Below are positions 1-7,352 of a stretch of 17,891 nucleotides of DNA, one piece after another (within the stretch, counting starts at the first letter, position 1; each line of letters starts with the position of its first letter). The notes beneath the pieces were generated by a model. The model had not been told where the DNA came from and searched no databases. It worked only from the letters and a program-made list of their open reading frames with translations. This stretch comes from Xanthomonas cassavae CFBP 4642 (GTDB lineage Bacteria; Pseudomonadota; Gammaproteobacteria; Xanthomonadales; Xanthomonadaceae): contig NZ_CM002139.1 in NCBI RefSeq assembly GCF_000454545.1, positions 3,585,052 to 3,602,942 on the forward strand, in the 5' to 3' direction. The position numbers and the translations under genes are program-made.

Positions 1-291
1 CTTGCCACGGCCATGATGCAATCCACACCATGCCCAGAGCCGGTTTTACGTGCAGCGAGCAATTTTCATGGCTGAGAGTCGGGGCTAATCAGGTTCTTTT
101 TTGCCTTGGTCATGAGGACTCGATCGCACGATCAACGGCAAGTATGCCGCCACAGACCCATAGCCCTCAATGCACGTGCTGCTGATGCGTGTTTCGGGCG
201 TGCCCCGCCGGGCGCGGTTGCATGCGCACGCTGTCGCAACACCGTCCCGGCGCGTGCGCAGCGCCGTCCCCGGTGAGCAACTGCGGATGAG
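1..291. other. gene-free left edge
   Basis: No reading frame here has a protein-like composition. The open frames that cross it are arginine-, alanine- and histidine-rich and look like non-coding frames of GC-rich DNA. A short T-run lies at 95-100 but I find no convincing stem before it. The region is downstream of the minus-strand antiporter, and any gene to the left is outside the window. Confidence 0.5.
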
Positions 292-308
292 CGCCAGCAT
301 CGCTGGCG
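292..308 (-). terminator. small hairpin downstream of the antiporter
   Basis: A perfect 7-bp stem (CGCCAGC / GCTGGCG) with a 3-nt loop lies 43 nt past the stop codon of the minus-strand antiporter. There is no T-tract after it on either strand, so it is only a possible terminator or RNA 3'-end structure. Confidence 0.3.
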
Positions 309-350
309 ACCGCTGCTGCGGTTGGCTTGCCACTGCGCGGCGGCAACCCT

Positions 351-1616
351 TCAACGCCGTTGCAGACTCGGCACCGCATCGCTCACGTGGGCATGTCGGC
401 GCATGATCCAGTTGAACAACGGCGTTGCCATCAAGGTGGACAGGATCGCCATCAGCACCAGCACCGAGAACAGACCTTGTTCGATCACCCCGGCCTGCAG
501 GCCGATGTTGATGATGATCAACTCCATCAGCCCGCGCGCGTTCATCAGCGACCCGATCGCCATCGCGTCGCGGTTGTTCTCGCCGGTGGCGCGCGCCGCG
601 GCCCAGCAGGCCACGCCCTTGCCCACGAACGAGGCAAGCAGGATCGCCACCCCGGCCAGCATGATCTGCGGCTGCAGCAGCACGCTGAGCTGGGTCTTCA
701 GGCCCGAATAGGTAAAGAACAACGGCAGCAGCAACACCACCACGAATGGCTGCATCATCTCGCGCAGCTTCTCGGTCAGCGGGCCCTTGGGCAGGCAGAC
801 GCCGAGCAGGAAGCCGCCGAACACCGCATGGATGCCGATCGCATCCATCGCCCAGGCGCTGACGCAGAACAGCATCAAGACGATCGCCAGCATGCTGTTG
901 CTGAGCGGCTGGTCCGGCACCACGTGGTCGGCCAGCCGGCGCAACAGATGCCGGCCGACGAAGATCATGAATAATGCGTACGCCACGCCGCCGCCGATGG
1001 CCAGATACGCACTGCCCCAGCTGCCGCCGAAACTGGCCAACACCACGGCCAGGATGCACCAGGCTGCCGCGTCGTCGAACGCGCCGGCCGTCAACGCCAG
1101 CGTGCCCAGCGGGCTCTTGGTCAGACCGCGTTCGTGGATGATGCGCGCCAGCATGGGGAATGCGGTGATCGCGATGGCCGCGCCCAGGAACAGCGATGCC
1201 TCCATCAGCTTGGCCTTGTCGGAGAACAGGCCATCCACGGTGAGCAGCCACGGGCACATCGCAAAGGCCAGCGCGAACGGCACGGCGATGCCGGCCAGCG
1301 ACACGCTCATCGCGCTGCGATAGCGCGCGCGGAAGTGATCGCCACGGAAATCGGTGCCGACCAGGAACATGTACAGGCCCACGCCGAATTGCGCGAACAC
1401 GTACAGCACGTCCATGGTCTGCTTGGGGAACAGCGCCGCCTGCACGCCCGGCGCCAGCAGGCCGAACAGCGACGGCCCCAGCATCACCCCGGCGATCATC
1501 TCGCCGACCACCTGCGGCTGCCCCAGACGCTTGGCCAGCATGCCCACCAACCGACAAACCAGCAGGATCGCCGCGGCCTGTAGAAAAAAATACACCGACA
1601 TCTGCGGAGTGGTCAT
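351..1616 (-). CDS. CPA2-family cation:proton antiporter
   Basis: An inner-membrane monovalent cation/H+ exchanger of about 421 residues, almost entirely hydrophobic with roughly 12 membrane segments. Family signs are the early GEMIAGVMLGPSLFG stretch (about residues 38-52), the core AITAFPMLARII stretch (about 149-160), an FDDAAAW motif with paired aspartates D181-D182, and NARGLMEL near the C-terminus. In this superfamily paired acidic residues in the core helix usually go with electrogenic Na+(K+)/H+ exchange; substrate and stoichiometry are inferred. There is no C-terminal TrkA-N/RCK domain, so it is the short form, unlike full KefB/KefC. The start at 1616 gives MTTPQMSVYFF just before the first helix. 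An in-frame ATG at 1652 is an alternative, and neither has a strong Shine-Dalgarno. Codons upstream of 1652 do not look protein-like. A 312-bp gap separates it from the hydrolase gene upstream, so it probably has its own promoter. Confidence 0.9.
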   Translation of the reverse strand: MTTPQMSVYFFLQAAAILLVCRLVGMLAKRLGQPQVVGEMIAGVMLGPSLFGLLAPGVQAALFPKQTMDVLYVFAQFGVGLYMFLVGTDFRGDHFRARYRSAMSVSLAGIAVPFALAFAMCPWLLTVDGLFSDKAKLMEASLFLGAAIAITAFPMLARIIHERGLTKSPLGTLALTAGAFDDAAAWCILAVVLASFGGSWGSAYLAIGGGVAYALFMIFVGRHLLRRLADHVVPDQPLSNSMLAIVLMLFCVSAWAMDAIGIHAVFGGFLLGVCLPKGPLTEKLREMMQPFVVVLLLPLFFTYSGLKTQLSVLLQPQIMLAGVAILLASFVGKGVACWAAARATGENNRDAMAIGSLMNARGLMELIIINIGLQAGVIEQGLFSVLVLMAILSTLMATPLFNWIMRRHAHVSDAVPSLQRR

Positions 1617-1860
1617 GCGTTGGGCAACATCCCTGAGAAGTGCGCGGATCATAACGAGCCAGCCCGGTGGGCGGTAGCGGGCCGGGTGGCGTGGCAGGTC
1701 CGCACAGGTTGCGGGCGCCATGCCGGAGGCATGTGCTCGCCATCTCAAGCGCAACCGCAGCGCTCGACTGCAGGTGCTCAAGAACGGCAAACACAACGTA
1801 GCGGGCGGTGGTCAGGGGGTAGTGCGAGACAGCGGCCGCCGCACTGAATCCGGGCAGTGG

Positions 1861-1911
1861 GCGCATCGGCGCAGATCACGGCGCCGATGCGCACAGCAGT
1901 GTCCTGTGCGC
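1861..1911 (-). terminator. two overlapping hairpins after the hydrolase gene
   Basis: Hairpin one has perfect 12-bp arms (GCGCATCGGCGC, 1861-1872, and its complement 1881-1892) with an 8-nt loop. Hairpin two has perfect 8-bp arms (GCGCACAG, 1889-1896, and 1904-1911) with a 7-nt loop. They share 1889-1892, so both cannot form fully at once. They begin 18 nt after the stop codon of the minus-strand hydrolase, which suits transcription termination or 3'-end protection. No U-tract follows. The rest of 1617-1860 shows nothing I can name; it must hold the antiporter promoter. Confidence 0.55.
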
Positions 1912-1928
1912 GGCCCGTCCCACCCGGA

Positions 1929-3524
1929 TCACTGCGGAGCGGCAGCCTTTGCCTGCACCGGCGTCAACACCAGGTCCTGGAAATCGAAGCTGAAATCGGT
2001 CAGCGGCGAGATCGCCTGCATGCGCATCTCGCGCACCGCACCATCGGGTGTCAGCGCGAAATTGACGAAGGCATCGGCATTCAAGGAGCGGTCGTCCCAG
2101 CGCACGATGAAGCTGTCGTGCTGCCAGTGCTCCAGCGTGCCGACCAATTGCGCCGTCCTGGAGAACTGCAGGCGCAGCCGCTTGCCGTCCTGGCGGACCA
2201 CGACATCGCCGTACCACGGGTCGCGATAGGTGGCCGCGTAACTGCGCAACGGCAACGACGGCGTCGAACGCGCGGCGCGTGCGTCCTGGTGTTGCTTCCA
2301 GCTGGTGTCGGCATCACCGGCCGCCTTCTCCACCGCCTTCACGTAAGCCGCGGTCCAGTCGGTGGGCGGCACCTGCAAGAACGCGTCCAGCACCTGCATC
2401 GTCACGGCGTTGAAGGCCGCGCCCACTTCCTGGTTGGTCAACACCACCACACCGAGCGCCTGATCCGGCATCAGGGTCAGCCGCGACACCATGCCCGGCC
2501 AGCCGCCGGTGTGCCACACCAGGCGATGGCCACGATAGTCGCTCAAGCTCCAGCCTTCGCCATACCCGGAAAAATTCGGCCGCGTGGCGGCCAGTTCGGG
2601 CACCGGCGGCTCGCCGACGTTGATTGGCGTGATCATCGACCACATCTCCTGCTGGCGCGCGGCACTGAACAGTGGTTTGCCATCGGGCAATACCCCACCG
2701 GCCAATTGCACCTTCATCCACAACGCCATGTCGTGCGCGCTGGCGTAGATGCCACCGGCACCGGAGTTATTGGACCAGGTCAACGGCGCCACGGTCCGCA
2801 GCTGGCTAAAATCGTACTTGGCGTGCCCCACCGCGGCGTGATCGCCGGGCTGCAGGTGATCGGCATTGAAGCGCGTGCCGCGCATGCCCACCGGCGTAAA
2901 GATGCGCTGCTGCAGGAAGGCGTCATAGGGTTGCCCGGACGCCTGCTCGATCACCTTCTGCGCCACCGCGTACAGGATGTTGTCGTAGGCGTAGCGATCG
3001 CGGAACCCGCCCTGCAACGGCACCTTGGCCAGCCGTTGCACCACTTCTTCGGTGGTATAGCTGGTGCTCGGCCAGAACAACAGGTCGCCCGCACCCAGGC
3101 TCAACCCGCTGCGGTGCGCCAGCAGATCGCGGATGCGCATTTCGCCGCTGACGTACGGGTCGGACATGCGGAACCACGGCAGGTGATCGATGACCCTGTC
3201 GTCCAGCGAGAGCTTGCCTTCGTCGGCAAGGATCGACAGCGACGCGGCGGTGAACGCCTTGGTGTTGGAGGCGATCGCAAACAACGTGTCGGCCTGCACC
3301 GGCTCGGGTTTACCGATCTCGCGCACGCCATAGCCGCGCTCCAGCACCACCTGCCCGTCCTTGACGATGGCCACTGCGATGCCGGGCACGTCGAACTGCT
3401 TGCGCACGCGTTCCATCTGCGCATCGAATTGCTGCATGCCGGCCGGCAGCTCCGCCGCCTGCGTCGTTGTCACCAGGGTCGCCAGCATCAGCACGCCTCC
3501 CGTCAGCCAGTGGTTCAAGCGCAT
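1929..3524 (-). CDS. exported serine hydrolase, beta-lactamase/class C-like fold, with DUF3471-type C-terminal domain
   Basis: A 531-residue protein. An N-terminal signal peptide (basic MRLNHW, hydrophobic core to about residue 20, likely cut at TQA-AE near residue 23) sends it to the periplasm. The active-site set of the class C beta-lactamase/DD-peptidase/EstB family is complete: S86-N-T-K89 (SxxK, nucleophile and base), Y180-D-N182 (YxN), and H338-T-G340 (third motif). The catalytic domain spans about 30-375. The C-terminal part (about 425-530) resembles the beta-barrel DUF3471 domain found after many of these hydrolases. The substrate (peptide, ester or cell-wall fragment) cannot be read from sequence, and true beta-lactamase activity should not be assumed. 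Of the ATGs at 3530 and 3524, 3524 fits best because AAGGA lies 7 nt before it. It follows rraA by 19 nt and is probably co-transcribed with it. Confidence 0.9.
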   Translation of the reverse strand: MRLNHWLTGGVLMLATLVTTTQAAELPAGMQQFDAQMERVRKQFDVPGIAVAIVKDGQVVLERGYGVREIGKPEPVQADTLFAIASNTKAFTAASLSILADEGKLSLDDRVIDHLPWFRMSDPYVSGEMRIRDLLAHRSGLSLGAGDLLFWPSTSYTTEEVVQRLAKVPLQGGFRDRYAYDNILYAVAQKVIEQASGQPYDAFLQQRIFTPVGMRGTRFNADHLQPGDHAAVGHAKYDFSQLRTVAPLTWSNNSGAGGIYASAHDMALWMKVQLAGGVLPDGKPLFSAARQQEMWSMITPINVGEPPVPELAATRPNFSGYGEGWSLSDYRGHRLVWHTGGWPGMVSRLTLMPDQALGVVVLTNQEVGAAFNAVTMQVLDAFLQVPPTDWTAAYVKAVEKAAGDADTSWKQHQDARAARSTPSLPLRSYAATYRDPWYGDVVVRQDGKRLRLQFSRTAQLVGTLEHWQHDSFIVRWDDRSLNADAFVNFALTPDGAVREMRMQAISPLTDFSFDFQDLVLTPVQAKAAAPQ

Positions 3525-3543
3525 TGCCATTCCTTGAGATCGA

Positions 3544-4044
3544 TCAGGCCAGGCCGCCGGCACTGTCCAGCGACAGTGGCAGCGGCGTCACCAGCACCCC
3601 GTTGCGATCGGCGTACAGCCAGTGCCCCGGCACGAACGCCACACCGGCGAAATTCACCGGCACATCCACATCGCCCAGATCGCGCCGCTCGGTGCGTCGC
3701 GGGCAGGCCGCCAGCGCCAGCACGCCCAGCGGCAAGCTCCCCAGGATCTCGACATCGCGCACGCAACCGTGAATCAGCACCCCAGCCCAGCCGTTGGCCA
3801 CCGCCCGCCCCGCGATCTGGTCGCCCAGCAACGCGTGCTTCAAGGAGCCCTGCCCATCCACCACCAGCACCCGACCATCGCCCGGCGTGGCGGCCAGTTC
3901 GCGCGCGCGCGCGTTGTCTTCGACGCAGCGCACCGTCGCGATAGGCCCGGAAAACACATCGCGTCCGCCAAAGTGACGGAAGAGCGGCTCGGCGATGCTC
4001 ACCTCCGGAAAACGGTCGCACAGATCGGGCGTGGTCCAGGTCAT
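3544..4044 (-). CDS. rraA: RraA, regulator of RNase E activity / RraA-fold aldolase-like protein
   Basis: A 166-residue protein of the RraA family. In E. coli RraA binds RNase E and dampens mRNA decay. The same fold serves as a divalent-metal 4-hydroxy-4-methyl-2-oxoglutarate aldolase in other bacteria, so database names vary. Visible features are the N-terminal DLCDRFPEV stretch, [11 protein letters not shown] (about 25-35), the substrate-loop region [13 protein letters not shown] (about 66-78) and the G-x-V-R96-D97 motif, whose Arg-Asp pair is the catalytic/metal site in aldolase members. It therefore keeps the residues needed for aldolase chemistry. The start at 4044 (MTWTTPDL) is chosen because it matches the family N-terminus; in-frame ATGs at 4074 and 4098 would add residues unlike the family. 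It is the first gene of a likely two-gene unit with the serine hydrolase. Confidence 0.9.
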   Translation of the reverse strand: MTWTTPDLCDRFPEVSIAEPLFRHFGGRDVFSGPIATVRCVEDNARARELAATPGDGRVLVVDGQGSLKHALLGDQIAGRAVANGWAGVLIHGCVRDVEILGSLPLGVLALAACPRRTERRDLGDVDVPVNFAGVAFVPGHWLYADRNGVLVTPLPLSLDSAGGLA

Positions 4045-4767
4045 CGATGCGGTCTCATGCGGCGCAGCCGTCATGGTAGCCCGCTGCAAGGACGTCATGC
4101 TGCAAGGACGTGATGGGGTGTGCGGCTGCGCTCAGTGCGACAGCTCCGAAGTAGCCGATCTCATGCATGGCAACGCGTAGCATGGCTAACAAACCGGCTG
4201 CATGCAGTGCCGGCTAGAGCACGTCCTCAGACACGAATTGAAGGCGATGCGATTCGACCTGCAATGCCGTGATGGGCAACACGCAGTCGCTGCGACGGTC
4301 CGCCAGCCAAGCGGGCGCACAATGCTTCCTGGCGGCAATCCTCAGTATTACGCGGTCACTTCGCGCTGCCGATGGTTGCACTGATTTCCGGCGCACCTGT
4401 ACATGGATTACAGACGGTGAACGTGTTGCCCGCACGCAGTTACCGCGCTGGCGATTTCAGGTTCGCCGGATCAAGCGGCCACGCTCACCGCAACGCACAC
4501 GACTTCGCCATGGCCGTTAGTCATTCTGGCCTTCGGCCAGTCACCGCCGTGATGCAACCACCGGCTGCTCCCCGGGACGACAGCGGCTTGTTTCATCGCC
4601 ACACGGAAAGCGACGCACACGCAACCGTTGGCAACCACGCCGCAAGCCATCAGCATGCTCACGCTGCCTCCCGTGCCGATCCGCGAGGCTGCAGGCTGCG
4701 CTTGCTGCCCACGTCAAAGCGAGAGCGGCTGCAATCGCGCACTTCCCTGCCAACGCGTTCCGCTGCG
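4045..4767. other. 723-bp divergent gene-free region
   Basis: This lies between rraA (minus) and the DUF72 gene (plus), so promoters for both should be here, but I cannot place -35/-10 boxes with confidence. The open frames across it have the low-complexity composition of non-coding GC-rich DNA. Recognisable items are a 16-bp tandem duplication at 4083-4114 and a 6-bp stem hairpin at 4526-4540 (CTGGCC-TTC-GGCCAG). The region is less GC-rich than the genes in places (4160-4400). Confidence 0.5.
4083..4114. repeat. 16-bp tandem duplication upstream of rraA
   Basis: GCTGCAAGGACGTCAT (4083-4098) is followed directly by GCTGCAAGGACGTGAT (4099-4114), identical except for one base. It overlaps the possible upstream in-frame starts of rraA, and since the rraA coding region probably starts at 4044 it would lie in the leader or promoter. 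Confidence 0.8.
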
Positions 4768-5601
4768 ATGACCGACCTGTTCGCCTCCACCCCGCCCACC
4801 CTCGATGGCATCCACGTCGGCATCGGCGGCTGGGTGTATGCGCCGTGGCGCGCAGGCATGTTCTACCCCGAAGGCCTGGTGCAGCGGCGCGAGCTGGAAT
4901 ACGCCAGCCGCCAGGTCACCGCCATCGAAATCAACGGTACCTACTACGGCGCGCAGCAGCCGGCGACGTATGCGAAATGGCGCGACGAGGTGCCGCCGGG
5001 ATTCGTGTTCTCTGCCAAGGCGCCGCGGCGCATCACCCAGTCGCGCACGCTGGCCGGCACCGGGACACAGGTGGAAGATTTCATCGGCGGCATTGTCGAG
5101 CTCGGCCAGACGTTGGGCCCGTTGGTCTGGCAGTTCGAACATGGGCACCGGCTGCAGGCCGGCGATCTGGAAGGTTTTCTTGCGTTGCTGCCCAAACAGG
5201 CAGGCAATCGGCCCCTGCGACACGTACTGGAAATCCGCGACCCCGCGGCCGTGGATACCGCGCTGCTGGCACTGGTACGCCAGCACGGTGTGGCCACGGT
5301 GTTCACCGATTCGGATGAGTATCCCTCCTTCGCAGACCTGTCCACGGGGTTTGTCTACGCACGGTTGATGCGCAGCCAGGCACGCCTGCATGCCGGCTAT
5401 CCGGCACCGGCACTGAAGCGCTGGGCCGAGCGCATCGAGGCCTGGCGGCGCGGCGAAGACCCCGACGATCTACCGCACATCGAAGATCCGTCAAAAGCGT
5501 GCAGTGCGGGCCGCGAGGTGTTCGTGTTCTTCATCAGTGCGGCAAAAGAGCGCAATCCGGCAGCGGCGATGGCGCTGTTGAAGGAGTTGTCGGCAGGTTA
5601 G
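4768..5601 (+). CDS. DUF72 family protein (YecE-like)
   Basis: A 277-residue TIM-barrel-type DUF72 protein. The family is widespread, with E. coli YecE as the named relative, and its biochemical role is not firmly known. Family signatures are present in order: HVGIGGWVYAPW...MFYP (about 14-33), AIEINGTYYG (about 52-61), PPGFVFSAKAPRRIT (about 75-89), GPLVWQFE (about 113-120), HVLEIRDP (about 152-159), a TDSDEYP segment, and FVYARLMRS, where most members have a Y-R-L-H segment. The start at 4768 gives MTDLFAST, 13 residues ahead of the conserved HVGIGGW. The frame stays open upstream to 4372, but that part is compositionally non-coding. There is no strong Shine-Dalgarno. No cognate partner gene lies next to it. 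Confidence 0.85.
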   Translation: MTDLFASTPPTLDGIHVGIGGWVYAPWRAGMFYPEGLVQRRELEYASRQVTAIEINGTYYGAQQPATYAKWRDEVPPGFVFSAKAPRRITQSRTLAGTGTQVEDFIGGIVELGQTLGPLVWQFEHGHRLQAGDLEGFLALLPKQAGNRPLRHVLEIRDPAAVDTALLALVRQHGVATVFTDSDEYPSFADLSTGFVYARLMRSQARLHAGYPAPALKRWAERIEAWRRGEDPDDLPHIEDPSKACSAGREVFVFFISAAKERNPAAAMALLKELSAG

Positions 5602-5944
5602 CTGCGTCGCCGACAGTGCACGCGATTGTGCGTGCGGCAAGAGCCCTGATGCTGGTGCGTGGCGGACACGTGGTGATGTGTGTCGTCCACGCGCGTGTCC
5701 GGTTTGCCACTGACCTGTGCGGTTGCTGGTGCCGTGCGGACCGCATGACGTGCCTGCGGTGATGTTGAATGGTGGTGACTCACGGCGATGCTTCACGCTT
5801 CGGGCCGTGGGTAAACCGCCCCCTCACCCCGATCCTTCTCCCGGAGGGAGAGGGGCTCGGTACGGTTCCCGCGCGCGGAGCCTGGCGCTGCAAGAGTGCC
5901 GCGCCGCCCGGCGCCGCCGCGATGCATTTCGGCGACAATGGCAC
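5602..5944. other. 343-bp gene-free region between DUF72 and EamA genes
   Basis: No coding frame is supported. It holds the REP-like hairpin at 5833-5855. The part at 5610-5720 has faint resemblance to the dispersed repeat found elsewhere in the window, but too weak to call. The promoter of the downstream transporter should be in the last 80 bp; I cannot define it. Confidence 0.45.
5833..5855. repeat. REP-like hairpin element
   Basis: A stem of about 10 bp (CCTTCTCCC against GGGAGAGGG, with G-T wobbles) and a GGA loop is preceded by CCCCTCACCCCGA. This layout, a pyrimidine-rich CCCCTCACCC lead followed by a TCTCCC/GGGAGA hairpin, is a common intergenic repeat type in gammaproteobacteria. A related half-copy without the right arm is at 14464-14487. 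Confidence 0.6.
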
Positions 5945-6892
5945 ATGCCCACGACCGACCTGCGCAAGACGCAACTGCAAATCCATTTCTGCGTCCTGCT
6001 CTGGGGGATCACCGCGATCCTGGGCAAATTGATCACGCTACAGGCGTTGCCGCTGGTGTGGTGGCGGATGTTGATCGTGGTCGCGGCGCTGGCGCTGTGG
6101 CCGCGTGTCTGGCGCGGGCTGCGCGGTCTGTCCGGGCGGGTGGTCCTGGGCTATTGCGGCATCGGCGCCCTGGTGGCCCTGCACTGGCTGACCTTCTATG
6201 GCGCCATCAAGCTGGCCAATGCGTCGGTGGCGGCCACCTGCATCGCGCTCGCCCCGGTCTTTACCGCGGTGATCGAGCCCTGGGTGACGCAGCGGCCGTT
6301 CCGCCCGCGCGAGTTGCTGTTCGGCCTGGCGGTGCTGCCCGGGGTGGCGCTGGTGGTGGGCGGCGTGCCGGACGGCATGCGTGCAGGCGTGGTGGTGGGC
6401 GCGGTGTCTGCCGTCTTCGTCGGGTTGTTCGGCTCGCTCAACAAGCGCATGGTGGCGCATGCCGATCCGCTCACCGTCACCGCGCTGGAACTGGGCGCCG
6501 GCACGCTGACCCTGACCCTGCTGGCACCGGCGATGCCGCTGCTGCTGCCATCGCTGCATGGCGACCTGCTGGTCATTCCCGGCCTGCACGACGGCATCCT
6601 GCTGCTGGCCCTGTCGCTGGCCTGCACCCTGCTGCCGTTCGCCCTGGCGCTGGTCGCGCTGCGCCACCTGAGCGCGTATTCGGTGCAGCTGATCACCAAC
6701 CTCGAACCGGTCTACGCCATCGTGCTGGCCATCGCCCTGCTGGGCGAGCAGCGCGAGCTGACCCTGCAGTTCTATCTTGGCGTGGCGATCATCCTCGGCG
6801 CGGTGTTCCTGCATCCGGTGCTGGAACGGCGGCGCAAGGTGGTGCACCCGGAACTGCTGGGCACCGCCGAAGCCAAGAACATCGTCGACTAA
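5945..6892 (+). CDS. EamA/DMT-superfamily membrane transporter
   Basis: A 315-residue inner-membrane protein with about 10 hydrophobic helices arranged as two EamA repeats (about residues 12-145 and 158-290), the usual length and layout of drug/metabolite exporters such as RhaT/YdcZ-type relatives. It starts with a short polar stretch (MPTTDLRKTQLQ) before the first helix (FCVLLWGITAILGK). The glycine- and proline-rich helix ends and the conserved LEPVYA segment near helix 9 (about 256-261) are typical of EamA domains. Substrate cannot be predicted. The start at 5945 is supported by the membrane-protein composition beginning there; the upstream open frame runs through the REP-like element and is not coding. 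No strong ribosome-binding site is seen. Confidence 0.88.
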   Translation: MPTTDLRKTQLQIHFCVLLWGITAILGKLITLQALPLVWWRMLIVVAALALWPRVWRGLRGLSGRVVLGYCGIGALVALHWLTFYGAIKLANASVAATCIALAPVFTAVIEPWVTQRPFRPRELLFGLAVLPGVALVVGGVPDGMRAGVVVGAVSAVFVGLFGSLNKRMVAHADPLTVTALELGAGTLTLTLLAPAMPLLLPSLHGDLLVIPGLHDGILLLALSLACTLLPFALALVALRHLSAYSVQLITNLEPVYAIVLAIALLGEQRELTLQFYLGVAIILGAVFLHPVLERRRKVVHPELLGTAEAKNIVD

Positions 6893-6908
6893 GAGCGGCT
6901 GACAGAAC

Positions 6909-7020
6909 GTGGCGAGCAGGCGTCAGGTGGGTGTGGGCTGCACGCAGGAACCGGAGTGTACGAGGGGTACATGAGGATTCCGAGCACCGACCGCGCCCGT
7001 CTGACGGCTGTGCAGCAGTT
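6909..7020 (+). repeat. dispersed intergenic repeat, copy 1
   Basis: Begins about 16 nt after the EamA stop codon. Landmarks shared with the other copies, in order: GCGAGCAGGCGTCAGGTGGG, GAACCGGAGTG (6948-6958), GGTACATG (6966-6973), CGCGCCCG and GACGGCTGTGCAGCA. Edges are approximate. Confidence 0.7.
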
Positions 7021-7171
7021 TTGCTAGCCGCTCCAAGTCCGCGCCCTAACAGCCTACCGCTCTGGGAGCCGACACGACGACGCGTATGGCACCGACAGGC
7101 GCATGCTCGGTGTTCTCTGCGCTGCCTGCATCCAGGCGATAGCCGCTTGCGACGTTGGGCTGGAGCAGCAG

Positions 7172-7282
7172 GCAACACCATTGCGCAGCCGCCAGGCGGT
7201 CGCTGCCAATGCGCAGACGTGGTGTGTACCACCCGTGCAGTCTGGTTCCGAGCGCGTCACCCCACCCACCTGACGACTGCTC
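7172..7282 (-). repeat. dispersed intergenic repeat, copy 2
   Basis: On the minus strand this reads GCGAGCAGTCGTCAGGTGGG, then GGAACCAGACTG, GGTACA and GCCTGGCGGCTGCGCAA, matching copy 1 in the same order and spacing. It lies about 70 nt downstream of the diguanylate cyclase stop codon. With copy 1 it forms a long imperfect inverted repeat. Confidence 0.7.
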
Positions 7283-7352
7283 GCCGATCAGCCTTGCGGA
7301 TTACCGTCTTGCCTGCTCCTGCAGTCTGCAGCCAGGCAGTCGCCAAGCACGG

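Larger units (their letters stand above)
6893..7352. other. 460-bp convergent gene-free region with inverted repeat pair
   Basis: This is the gap between the convergent EamA gene (plus) and diguanylate cyclase gene (minus). Two diverged copies of one dispersed repeat sit in opposite orientation at 6909-7020 and 7172-7282, separated by about 150 bp of unremarkable sequence. No coding frame is supported. Confidence 0.55.

Noticed and set aside
85..1866. Long minus-strand open frame overlapping the antiporter in another frame
   Set aside because: Its translation is R/G/A/H-rich with no hydrophobic pattern, while the overlapping frame encodes a clear antiporter; it is a product of high GC at third positions.
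1929..3524. Calling the serine hydrolase an antibiotic-resistance beta-lactamase
   Set aside because: The SxxK/YxN/HTG set is shared by esterases and peptidases, and the DUF3471-type tail and length are unlike AmpC enzymes; substrate cannot be read from sequence.
1857..3944. Plus-strand open frame of almost 700 codons opposite the serine hydrolase and rraA
   Set aside because: Histidine/arginine/glutamine-rich antisense composition and no domain; the minus-strand genes carry full catalytic motifs.
4372..4767. N-terminal extension of the DUF72 protein by 132 codons
   Set aside because: The extension is compositionally non-coding, has no family match, and the family N-terminus starts just after 4768.
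5610..5720. A fifth copy of the dispersed repeat
   Set aside because: Only short blocks such as CGATTGTGC and GTCGTCCAC match; collinearity is too poor by eye. A profile search could revive it.
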